Translations under genes and position numbers: made by a program
Shown here: positions 31,791-39,638 of the stretch, piece by piece
Numbering within the stretch: position 1 is the first letter of the stretch
Layout of the letters: every line of letters begins with the position of its first letter
DNA from: Streptomyces sp. NBC_01571
GTDB taxonomy: Bacteria; Actinomycetota; Actinomycetes; Streptomycetales; Streptomycetaceae
Assembly: GCF_026339875.1 (NCBI RefSeq)
Contig: NZ_JAPEPZ010000001.1
Location: 9,114,001-9,178,000, forward strand
Direction of reading: 5' to 3'
Length of the DNA: 64,000 bases
The notes under the pieces: generated by a model
Told to the model about the DNA's origin: nothing
The model's database searches: none
What the model saw: the letters and a program-made list of their open reading frames with translations, nothing else

Positions 31791-32284
31791 GAGAGTGCTC
31801 CTGTCGCGTCCGGGGGAGTCGACGTCCGTCGGTCCCCGACACGGTTCGGCTGAACTCATCCAAACCACCCCTTCGTGGCGGACGGCACGCGCCGCCGCCG
31901 GTTCATGGGTCCCCGACGGGAGGCGCTCGACCCCGCTCGACCCCATGAATCCACCCGACAGAGGGACGGTGGAGGGGTGCCCGGCAGGCGAAGCGGAGCT
32001 GGCCGTCCGCCCGGGTCCCTAGGCGCCCGAACGCGTGCCGCCGTCCCTCCGGGTGCTGTGCTCGGGGGTTGCTGCCAGTAGGCCTGCCGCGGAAGCTCAG
32101 GCAGCTCGAACGCAGACGGTGCCGCCCGTGACGACCGGGTGCGGCAGGACATGCCCGGGAAGCTGGTGGACGCCGTCGGGGTGGGTGATGAACTCGGGCT
32201 CGCTCACGGTGAATCAGCTCCTCGAAGAGTGCGACGGTGCGGCTCGGGTGGCCGGTCCGGCCGCCGGTTCGGCCGGTGGCGGTG
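31791..32284. other. Gene-poor interval between membrane protein and methyltransferase
   Basis: Apart from a possible 36-residue frame (32097-32207, minus) I see no convincing gene, hairpin or repeat here. The 31791-31880 part is the leader of the COG4705-like gene. Confidence 0.5.
32097..32207 (-). CDS. Possible 36-residue protein downstream of the methyltransferase
   Basis: GTG 32207 follows GAGGAG by about 10 bases, 78 bp after the methyltransferase stop on the same strand. The 36 residues (VSEPEFITHPDGVHQLPGHV...) have reasonable codon bias and no recognisable motif. Could be a real small protein or chance. Confidence 0.3.
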   Translation of the reverse strand: MSEPEFITHPDGVHQLPGHVLPHPVVTGGTVCVRAA

Positions 32285-33121
32285 TCACGCGAGCGTCGCC
32301 GCGGCCAGCCAGGAGCGGCCCTCGGCCTGCGGCCCGGGGACGTAGGCGGGATGGGGCGTGCGACCGAAGCGGGCGGCCACGTCGACGAGTTCGTGCAGGT
32401 CGGGCTGCCATCCGTGACGGTGCAGCCAGGCGGCGGGATCGGTGGGGCCGGTCTGCCACAACCGGGTCAGGCCGGGGCTGATGCGGTCGGTGGCGGCGCG
32501 CAGGGACGGTCCGACCTCGAAGTGGTCGAAGGCGAGGGTGCTGCCCGGCGAGCTCAGTCCGCTCACGGTGGCTAGCAGCCGGTCGGAGGCCTGCTCGTCG
32601 AGCGAGTAGAGGAGACCCTCGATGAGCCAGGCCGTGGGCAGGTCGTCGCGAAACCCCTCGGAGCGTAAGCGGGCGGCCCAGCCCTTGCGCAGATCGGCGG
32701 GCACCGCGCGGCGGGTGGCTGTGTCCGGGCCCGCGTGGTCCTCCATCACCGTGTTCTTGAACCGCAGCACCGGTTCCTGGTCGACGTCGAAGACGGTGGT
32801 GCCCGCGGGCCATTCCAGCCGCCAGGGGCGGCTGTCCATACCGGACGCCAGCAGGACGACCTGACGGCATCCCCGCTCGGCCGCCGAGCGGAGGTGGTCG
32901 TCGAAGAACCGGGTCCGCACGACGGCCTGGGTCCGCATGACCGCGACGAAGGCCTGGGCCCGATGCCGCGGGCCCAGGACGTCCCCGGCCGCCCGCAGGA
33001 AGCGCTCGGCGTACGGATCGGTGAACAGGCTTTCCGGAGTGCGGTGTTCGGCGGCGCGCAGAGTGGCGACCGCGAACGCGGTACGGCCGATCGCGTCGAT
33101 GCCGGAGACGTCCCGTTCCAT
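32285..33121 (-). CDS. SAM-dependent methyltransferase, TIGR00027 / LCM family
   Basis: A 278-residue class I methyltransferase. TAFAVATLRAAEHRTPESLF then DPYAERFLRA is the family N-terminus, followed by QAVVRTRFFDDHL, VVLLASGMDSRPWRLEWP (SAM-binding region, with DSR in place of the usual GxG) and VFDVDQEPVL. This is the leucine carboxyl methyltransferase/polyketide O-methyltransferase-like fold common in actinomycetes. The ATG at 33121 has GAGG about 7 bases upstream. It is divergent from a WrbA-like gene and an ACGGTAT palindrome lies between; the MarR gene at 34005 may control both. Substrate unknown. Confidence 0.82.
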   Translation of the reverse strand: MERDVSGIDAIGRTAFAVATLRAAEHRTPESLFTDPYAERFLRAAGDVLGPRHRAQAFVAVMRTQAVVRTRFFDDHLRSAAERGCRQVVLLASGMDSRPWRLEWPAGTTVFDVDQEPVLRFKNTVMEDHAGPDTATRRAVPADLRKGWAARLRSEGFRDDLPTAWLIEGLLYSLDEQASDRLLATVSGLSSPGSTLAFDHFEVGPSLRAATDRISPGLTRLWQTGPTDPAAWLHRHGWQPDLHELVDVAARFGRTPHPAYVPGPQAEGRSWLAAATLA

Positions 33122-33207
33122 GTGAACCACCTCGGGATCCGAGGCGCGGCGGGGGAGCACGGCGTGGCCGTCCCGTTCCGCGGCGCCAACCTTCTGTTAC
33201 GATAGAA

Positions 33208-33227
33208 ACGGTATCATTCAATACCGT
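33208..33227. promoter_or_regulatory. Palindrome ACGGTAT-N6-ATACCGT
   Basis: Perfect 7-bp arms (33208-33214 and 33221-33227), extending to 9 of 10, between the divergent methyltransferase and WrbA-like genes. A related site (CGATACCGTATCG) lies before the MarR gene, suggesting a MarR operator. Confidence 0.6.
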
Positions 33228-33284
33228 CTCGCGAGATACGCCTACTGCCGACGCGCCCCGCGCACCGCTGGGAAGGTGAGACTC

Positions 33285-33917
33285 ATGCCGGAACCGACCG
33301 CGAACGTCGCCGTCGTCTACTACTCCGCAACGGGAACGATCTTCACGCTGGCCAACGAAATAGGCGCCGGCGCCGCCGACGCGGGGGCCCAGGTCCGCCT
33401 GCGGCGCGTCATGGAGACGGCACCCGCCCAGGCCGTGGCGCGCAATGGTGCCTGGGTGGACCACCTTTCCGCCACCGGACACATCCCCGTGGCCACGCCC
33501 GAGGACCTGCTGTGGGCGGACGCCATTGTCTTCGGCACACCGTCCCGCTTCGGCAACGTCGCCGCCCAGCTCAAGGCGTTCATGGACACCCTGTCCGGGC
33601 TCTGGCACCAGGATCTGCTGGCGGACAAGGTCTACAGCGGCTTCACCTCGACCGCCTCACGCCATGGTGGCCAGGAATCCACCCTGCTGGCGCTCTACAA
33701 CTCCGTCTACCACTTCGGCGGCATCATCGTCCCGCCCGGCTACAAGAACCATGTGATCGACGGCCCCGGCAACCCGTACGGGACCGGTCATGTCACCGGC
33801 GAGGACGGCTCCATCGCCGTCGGTGAGGAATCCCTGACAGCCGCCCGTGCCCAGGGCCGGCGTGGGGCGGAGACGGCCGCCGCCCTCAAGGCCGGCTTCG
33901 CGGCAAAAGCGAAGTGA
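33285..33917 (+). CDS. NAD(P)H:quinone oxidoreductase, WrbA-like
   Basis: A 210-residue flavodoxin-fold protein. AVVYYSATGTIFTLANEI is the FMN phosphate loop, IVFGTPSRFGNVAAQLKAF and GFTSTASRHGGQESTLLAL are WrbA signatures, and GPGNPYGTGHVTG ends the fold. It likely reduces quinones with two electrons and protects from oxidative damage. AAGG lies 8 bases before the ATG at 33285. It is divergent from the methyltransferase and close to a MarR gene on the opposite strand; the ACGGTAT palindrome at its promoter makes it a probable member of that MarR regulon. Confidence 0.87.
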   Translation: MPEPTANVAVVYYSATGTIFTLANEIGAGAADAGAQVRLRRVMETAPAQAVARNGAWVDHLSATGHIPVATPEDLLWADAIVFGTPSRFGNVAAQLKAFMDTLSGLWHQDLLADKVYSGFTSTASRHGGQESTLLALYNSVYHFGGIIVPPGYKNHVIDGPGNPYGTGHVTGEDGSIAVGEESLTAARAQGRRGAETAAALKAGFAAKAK

Positions 33918-34004
33918 AACGACGCCTGCCCGCACGGCGTTGGTCCGAACGGCGTCCGTCCCCACGACGTCTGTCCGCACGGTCGACGGCCCGCGCGGAC
34001 GCGC

Positions 34005-34490
34005 TCACTCCTCGCTGTCGTCCGGGTGGGTGAACCGGTTGAGCAGGTCCGTCAACTGCTCGGGCTCACCCGCTCCCAGGTGCGCGACCAGGCGCTCGGC
34101 CAGCGGCTCGGCCGCCGCATGGGCCTGGTCGAAGAGCTCCAGGCCCTTCTGCGTGATCTCCACGACCCGCACCCGCCGGTCCCCTGGGACGGCCTTGCGC
34201 ACGGCCAGCCCCTTGCTCTCCAGGTCGTCCACGACGCGCATGATCCCCGCCTTGTCCGACCCCGTCGCCTGGACCAGGTCCCGCTGCACGGTCGGGCCGC
34301 GGTCGGCCAGCAGGATCAGCACCCCGAAGTGCCGCAGCTCGATCCCGAGGGGCCGCAGCGCCTCCGCCATCACCGAGGCCGCACGCCGGTGCGCCCGGCG
34401 CAGCAGCAGCCCGAGCGCGAACGGCGAGGCGTCCCCAGGGCGGTCCGTGGCTCGCGCGGGCGTCTTCTCGGACGGGGTGTCGACGGTCAT
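34005..34490 (-). CDS. MarR family regulator, second copy
   Basis: A 161-residue MarR protein similar to the one at 28990 (FALGLLLRRAHRRA, LGIELRHFGVLILLADRG, VQATGSDKAGIMRVVDDLES). No clear Shine-Dalgarno site precedes the ATG at 34490; an in-frame TTG codon lies 30 bases upstream. A perfect CGATACCGTATCG palindrome 32 bp upstream suggests autorepression, and a related site is in the divergent methyltransferase/WrbA promoter. It is convergent with the WrbA-like gene (stop 33917). Confidence 0.85.
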   Translation of the reverse strand: MTVDTPSEKTPARATDRPGDASPFALGLLLRRAHRRAASVMAEALRPLGIELRHFGVLILLADRGPTVQRDLVQATGSDKAGIMRVVDDLESKGLAVRKAVPGDRRVRVVEITQKGLELFDQAHAAAEPLAERLVAHLGAGEPEQLTDLLNRFTHPDDSEE

Positions 34491-34521
34491 GAGACGGACA
34501 TTACCAGACAGTCGAATCAAT

Positions 34522-34534
34522 CGATACCGTATCG
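34522..34534. promoter_or_regulatory. Palindrome CGATAC-C-GTATCG before the MarR gene
   Basis: A perfect 6-bp inverted pair around one central base, 32 bp from the MarR start. It shares the GGTAT core of the site at 33208-33227. Confidence 0.55.
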
Positions 34535-34707
34535 TTTGAAATCAAATGGGGATGCTGTCAGCTGCCGCCGAAGGAACCCCCGCACCTCCCGCTTCGCCTG
34601 TGCCAAGGAGGAGAACAAGGGCGTCCTCGCCGACTCCTCGCGGTACTGCGGCGAGCAGGGCCCGGTAGCCCGCGCGGTCGCATACACAGTCCTCTTACGG
34701 GTACCGA

Positions 34708-35006
34708 GTGGCTACTGAACCTTCCGATGCCCCAATCTCGCCGAGGAGTCATCAATTGTCCGCCTCTCTGGTCGAAACGGTCGACATTCAAGCTCCTGTT
34801 CCCGTCGCGTGGGCGCTCTGGAGCGATGTCACCCGGTGGCCGAGTTTTCTGAGCCATGTACGCCGAGTCGACAGGCTGGACGGACGTCGTTTCGCCTGGC
34901 AATTGCAACTTCCCGGCGTGAGGGCTTGCTGCGCAGCTGGCAGCAGGTGGGCGACGAACGGCGGGACATGTTCATGTACGCGATGCTGGACGGCGACAGG
35001 AACTGA
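34708..35006 (+). pseudogene. Truncated SRPBCC (polyketide cyclase-like) gene
   Basis: The frame from ~34756 reads LVETVDIQAPVPVAWALWSD then VTRWPSFLSHVRRVDRLDGR, a typical SRPBCC N-terminus (the ligand-binding START-like fold). After ~34920 it shifts to another frame (LLRSWQQVGDERRDMFMY, stop TGA 35004-35006) and most of the domain is missing. The rest of 34521-35277 holds no intact gene. Confidence 0.55.
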
Positions 35007-35277
35007 CCGACTGTGCTCCGGCCGGTGCTCGATCGGCAGGACGTAGCCGCGGAGCCGGTAGGACGGGCCGTCGATGCCGGCGAACGCCGCCCGGCGCAGG
35101 AGCCCGTCGCCCCCGTGCCCCGGCAACCGGACAGCGATTTTCCCGGCCCACGCGGCGGGCGCGGACCACGGCAGGATGCCGGTCGTGGTGTCCCCCTACG
35201 CCGACGGAGCACCATGACCGGCCGTCCTCGGCTCGTCCACGGCCCCGCACACAGGGGCCGCGGGCGAGCCGGCTCGA

Positions 35278-38200
35278 TCAGTGCTGTGCCACCGCGGTCA
35301 CCGCCGGCGCGTTGTAGGCCTCGACCCGCAGTTTCGGCCTGCCCGAACGGAGTGCCCCGGCGGGCCAGGACAAGGTGAGGGTGCGGGACTCGCCGGGCAG
35401 CAGCCACAGGTAGTTGTCGCTGTACAGAGTCGGCAGCACCCGCTCACCGGTCGCCGGGTCGACGAGCGAGACGCGGACCATCGCCGCCACCGACCCGCCC
35501 TTGTTGCGCAGCCGCGCGGTGAGTTCGCCGCGGTCGCCCGAGCGGTCCGTGCCGGTCACCTCGGCGGACAGCCTCGTCCGGTCGGCACGGTTCAGCGCCT
35601 GCATGGCCTGGGCGTTGCGATGACGCCAGTAGGTGTTCTCGGCCAGCAGCCTGCCGCCCGAGTCCTCCAGCCGCAGCCGCAGCAGATGGAGATCGGGCAG
35701 GTCGTCCGTCCAGCCGGCGGTGAACGCGTCCGCCGTGGCAGACGGAGCGATGTCGACGGACTTCCGCCGTTGCGCGGCCACTTCGCGCCCCGACAGGTCG
35801 AGGAACTTCGCGGTGACCGTGGCGCGACGGACCCGGTCCGGGGTGTGGTTGACCGCGATCACCCGGCCGTCCGGATCGGCCTGCACATGCAGGGCCTCGT
35901 TGGCCTTGCGGGCCCCGTAGTAGGCGCCGTTGACGTCGAAGTCGTAGTCGTACGTCTGCCAGACGGTGCTGTACCAGGCGGGGTGCGACATCCACAGCAT
36001 CAGACCGGTCGCGTCGTCCCACAACTTCGCGTTCCAGGCCTCGAACATGGCCCGGAAGTTCTCGTAGTTGACGAACTGCGCCTTGCGGCAGAAGTCGTCG
36101 AGGTCCTTGGCCTTGCCGAGCCTCTCCTCGACGGCCGCCATGTAGTTCTGCGGGGCCTGGTTGCCCCGCGTGCTCCAGTCGTGGAGGTACCAGGCGCCGC
36201 CCACGGGCCACTCGGGCTCGTCGCCGACGAGCCGGCGCATGGTCTCCGCCGTCGGCAGTACGGGCATGCCTATCTCGGTGTGGAAACCGAAGTCGCCGCT
36301 GCCGTAGGTACTGGGCGAGTAGTAGCGCTCGGGCTCCACCCAGCCGTAGGGGCCGCCGCCCGTCACGATGCCGCCGGCCGAGTTGTTCTGGTACAGCACG
36401 TCCGGCGCCTCGGCCCGCACCGCCTTGCGCATGCCGTCGTCGACCGCACCCGGAGGGTTGCCCTCGTTGGCGCCGCACCACACCACGACACAGGGGTGGA
36501 TGCGATAGCGCCGCACGGTGTCCTGCGCGGCGTCGAGGAACAGCTGGTGGTCGGGCGGGTCCATGCCCCACGCGTTGGGGAAGTCGTTCCACACGAGCAG
36601 CCCGTGCTCGTCGCAACTCGCGAAGAACTCCTCGCGGTTGCTGCACCCGACCCAGTTGCGGATCATGGTGAAGTTCATGTCGCGGTGCATCCGGACGGCC
36701 GCGTCCATCCGCTCGGCGGGCATCCGGCGCAGCAGTTCGTCCCAGCCCCAGTTGCCGCCGCGGCAGAAGACCCGGACGCCGTTGACACTGATCTTGAGCG
36801 GGTCGATGGAGTTGTCGACGGAGGTGACGTCCGTCCACTGGTCGCCGTCGTCCGACACCTGGATGGTGTACGTCTTCGCGTACGCCTGCTCCCAGGTGAT
36901 CGCGACCCGGTCGAAACGCACCGGCGAGCCGAGGTCGACCTGGATCCACTGCTCGTCCTCGTAGGCCGAGGCCCAACGGGTGTTGGGGTTGCCGTCCACG
37001 GCGTTCGTGGGCCCGTTGGAGTCCTGCTCGACGGAGGACGCGGTGGCCTTCTTGCGCAGGGCGAGGTCGGTGTCCGCGGCGGCGCTGTCCACGACCGAAA
37101 GTCCCCACATCGACGAACCCCAACTACTGGCCCGCGTATGGCAGAAGACCCGCACGTAGCGCGCGGTCCGTGCCGCGAAGTCCACGTTCTGCAGGCTCGC
37201 CGAACCCGACGTGTGGAACGGCAGCGGAACCGCCGTGTTGTCCACGGCCTTCGCGTCGGTCCACCGGTCGCCGTCGTCCGACACCTGGACGGTGTACGTC
37301 TTCGCGTACGCCTGCTCCCAGGTGAGGACCACGCGGTCGAACGAGAGGGAGGAGCCCAGGTCGACCTGGACCCACTGCTCGTCCTGGAACGCGGAGGACC
37401 AGCGGGTGCCGGGGTCCCCGTCCGTGACGTTGCCGGCGCCGTTGGAGTCGGTGTCGACCGTGGACGCGGTGGCCGGCTTGTGCAGTGCGAGGTCGGTGTC
37501 GGGCGCCGCGCTGTCGGCGACGCTCAGGCTCCACAGGGAGGAACCCCAGTCCGTGGCGCGGGTGTGGCACGCGATGCGCACGTACCGGGCCTTCTGGCGG
37601 GTGAGGTCGACCGTCTGCGCGTACGAGTCACTGCCGGTCTGGAAGACCAGCGGCACCTGGTACTCGTAGCCGAACTGGCGGATGCCGAACCGTGTGGTGC
37701 GCCGGTCGCTCTCCTCGCCGTCGACCGAGGCGGCCAGCGTCAGCCTGTGCAGCGCCGCCTCGCCGTAGCCGTTGGGCCACCACAACTTCGGGTCGCGCAG
37801 CCGGAGTCGGGAGTAGTCCGCCGGGCTGAAGACGACGTCGGCGCTCTGACCGCCGGGGACCGTGACCGTCCTGGTCACCCGTACGTCGTCGAAGGCGGCC
37901 GAGACGGTGACCCGTCTGCTGACCGTGTCGGCGTTGCGCACCGGCACGGTGATCGTCAGCTCGGCCGTCCGCGTGTCCGGGAGGTCCGGCAGCCGCGAGT
38001 CCACGCGCGGATCGCCGATGACCGCCGCCCCGGTGGAGCGCAGGCGTACGTGGTTCCAGATACCGGCCGCGCGGTCGCGCACCGCGGGCATCCAGTCCCA
38101 CCCGGAAGAGGCCAGGTAGGTGGGCGAGTTGCGGTTCATGGTGTTCGCGCCGGCGTCGACGAAGGCGAGTCCCTGCGGGCCCTTGTCACCCGGACTGCCG

Positions 38201-39357
38201 GGAACCGGCATCGGACTGATCTTCACGGCGACGGCCTGGTCGCCGTCCTCGAGCAGCTTCGTCACATCGAAGGCGCCCCGGGCGAACGGGCTCGTGACGG
38301 TACCCACGGTGGAGCCGTTGAGCCACACCTCGGCCTCGTGGTTGACGCCGTCGAACTCCAGCCAGACGTGCCGGCCGGCCCCCGTGCGCAGGCCCTTGGG
38401 CAGCTTGAACGCGCGGCGGTACCACCAGGAGTGGCGGGAGAGGGCCTCGGGGACGTGCAGGTTGTTCATCCCGGCGACCGGGTCGGGCAGGTGACCGCGG
38501 TCCACGAGAGAGGTCAGGACGGTGCCGGGGACCGTCGCGGGCAGCCAACCGCTGGTGTCCACCGAGGGCTTGGACAGTTCCGCGCCGCCCTTGCCCGCCC
38601 AGTCGTCCATCGTCAGGTCCCAGCCGGACTCCAGCACCACGGTGCCGTCCGCACCGGCCCGCAGCGCCGGGGGCGTGCGGTGGTGGGTGCCCCAGTCGGT
38701 CCAGCCGGTCACCGACGGGCGCGAGGTGCGGCAGGTCCCGTACACCTGCAGGCCGTTGAGGCCGACGGGGTTCGTGTTGGACCGCTTGTTGACGGTCATG
38801 CGCACCCAGCGGGCGGTGACGGGCTTCTGGAACGGGATCTCCATCACCCCGCCCTTGCCCGAGTCGGTGCGGAACGCGGCGGTCCAGGTGTGGTTGTCAC
38901 GCGAGGTCTCGACGACGAAGTCGGTCGCGCAACTGGACAGGATCTCCTTGCCGGTGGTGTCCAGCCGGGGGTTGCCACTGGTGGAGTCCACGTACGGGGG
39001 ATCGTCGAGTGTGGCCTCGAAGGTGAGCCGCAGCGACTCCACCTCGCACAGCGCCTGGAGGTCGACGGAGATCCACTGCGGGTCGCCGGCCGCGGCGCGC
39101 CAGCCCGAGTTCCTCACACCGACACCGGTCAGGCCGTCTACGGCGAACTCGGCCGGAGTGGGGGCGTAGTCGGTGGAGGACACCTGCACCGGTCGGTTCG
39201 CCGCGAGTTCACCCCGGCTGGAAACAGCGCCCGGCCGACCGGTGGCGGCCGCCGCGGCGGACGCGGGCAGGGCCATGCCGACGCCGAATCCGGCGAGCAG
39301 GGTGGAACCGGCCGAGAGAACGGCACGCCGGGAAGGAGGGGAGGACTGATTCGACAT
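35278..39357 (-). CDS. Secreted GH2 glycosidase with discoidin modules
   Basis: A 1359-residue exported glycoside hydrolase. Residues 1-37 are a Tat-type signal (SRRAVLSAGSTLLAG). Residues ~50-207 are an F5/8 type C (discoidin) module. The GH2 sugar-binding and immunoglobulin domains span ~215-565, and the TIM barrel starts at ~853 (LKISVNGVRVFCRGGNWGWD). Acid/base Glu965 is in CGANEGNP and nucleophile Glu1028 in GFHTEIGMP. Between ~575 and ~850, inside the catalytic unit, a discoidin array is inserted. The relatives suggest exo-beta-glucosaminidase or beta-mannosidase activity. ATG 39357 follows an AAGG. Two LacI-type sites upstream suggest sugar control. It is divergent from the GH27 gene. 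Confidence 0.87.
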   Translation of the reverse strand: MSNQSSPPSRRAVLSAGSTLLAGFGVGMALPASAAAAATGRPGAVSSRGELAANRPVQVSSTDYAPTPAEFAVDGLTGVGVRNSGWRAAAGDPQWISVDLQALCEVESLRLTFEATLDDPPYVDSTSGNPRLDTTGKEILSSCATDFVVETSRDNHTWTAAFRTDSGKGGVMEIPFQKPVTARWVRMTVNKRSNTNPVGLNGLQVYGTCRTSRPSVTGWTDWGTHHRTPPALRAGADGTVVLESGWDLTMDDWAGKGGAELSKPSVDTSGWLPATVPGTVLTSLVDRGHLPDPVAGMNNLHVPEALSRHSWWYRRAFKLPKGLRTGAGRHVWLEFDGVNHEAEVWLNGSTVGTVTSPFARGAFDVTKLLEDGDQAVAVKISPMPVPGSPGDKGPQGLAFVDAGANTMNRNSPTYLASSGWDWMPAVRDRAAGIWNHVRLRSTGAAVIGDPRVDSRLPDLPDTRTAELTITVPVRNADTVSRRVTVSAAFDDVRVTRTVTVPGGQSADVVFSPADYSRLRLRDPKLWWPNGYGEAALHRLTLAASVDGEESDRRTTRFGIRQFGYEYQVPLVFQTGSDSYAQTVDLTRQKARYVRIACHTRATDWGSSLWSLSVADSAAPDTDLALHKPATASTVDTDSNGAGNVTDGDPGTRWSSAFQDEQWVQVDLGSSLSFDRVVLTWEQAYAKTYTVQVSDDGDRWTDAKAVDNTAVPLPFHTSGSASLQNVDFAARTARYVRVFCHTRASSWGSSMWGLSVVDSAAADTDLALRKKATASSVEQDSNGPTNAVDGNPNTRWASAYEDEQWIQVDLGSPVRFDRVAITWEQAYAKTYTIQVSDDGDQWTDVTSVDNSIDPLKISVNGVRVFCRGGNWGWDELLRRMPAERMDAAVRMHRDMNFTMIRNWVGCSNREEFFASCDEHGLLVWNDFPNAWGMDPPDHQLFLDAAQDTVRRYRIHPCVVVWCGANEGNPPGAVDDGMRKAVRAEAPDVLYQNNSAGGIVTGGGPYGWVEPERYYSPSTYGSGDFGFHTEIGMPVLPTAETMRRLVGDEPEWPVGGAWYLHDWSTRGNQAPQNYMAAVEERLGKAKDLDDFCRKAQFVNYENFRAMFEAWNAKLWDDATGLMLWMSHPAWYSTVWQTYDYDFDVNGAYYGARKANEALHVQADPDGRVIAVNHTPDRVRRATVTAKFLDLSGREVAAQRRKSVDIAPSATADAFTAGWTDDLPDLHLLRLRLEDSGGRLLAENTYWRHRNAQAMQALNRADRTRLSAEVTGTDRSGDRGELTARLRNKGGSVAAMVRVSLVDPATGERVLPTLYSDNYLWLLPGESRTLTLSWPAGALRSGRPKLRVEAYNAPAVTAVAQH

Positions 39358-39414
39358 GAACCTTGGCTCCGATCAGGGATGTCGAAAGAACCGGGCGCTC
39401 GACTCGGTGAAGGG

Positions 39415-39449
39415 TGACAACGTTGCCAACGCCCATGACAACGTTGCCG
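39415..39449. promoter_or_regulatory. Two LacI-type operators upstream of the GH2 gene
   Basis: TGACAACGTTGCCA at 39415-39428 and ATGACAACGTTGCC around 39435-39448 share the self-complementary core CAACGTTG (39418-39425 and 39439-39446), centre-to-centre 21 bp, two helical turns. This is the form of LacI-family operator pairs; no LacI gene is adjacent. Confidence 0.6.
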
Positions 39450-39529
39450 AACACTGCCCCGGCGTACGCGCCCTGTCAAGGTTTCCGGCGGGTGACGGAC
39501 CACGGCTTCTATTAAATTAGGAATTAATA

Positions 39530-39558
39530 TTGACAAGGTTTCGGCCGCGGGCCAAAGT
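39530..39558 (+). promoter_or_regulatory. Promoter for the GH27-ABC-galactose operon
   Basis: TTGACA (39530-39535), 17-bp spacer, CAAAGT (39553-39558). Just upstream an AT-rich imperfect palindrome (TATTAAATT-AGG-AATTAATA, about 39510-39529) stands out in this GC-rich DNA and may be an activator site. Confidence 0.55.
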
Positions 39559-39638
39559 CGTCGCCGTGACGCCGAGGCCCCCGGCCCAGTGCGGCCCGCG
39601 TCACGCCCCTACTGCTTCCCAACCACCGGGAGTGGCAC

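Noticed and set aside
35010..35277. Minus-strand fragment (GIDGPSYRLRGYVLPIEHRP) before the GH2 gene
   Set aside because: Suggestive of a gene remnant but I could not name a family and it has no start.
35281..39417. Very long open frame on the plus strand opposite the GH2 gene
   Set aside because: It is the antisense shadow of a gene with clear GH2 motifs and signal peptide; the predicted protein is low-complexity and has no domain.
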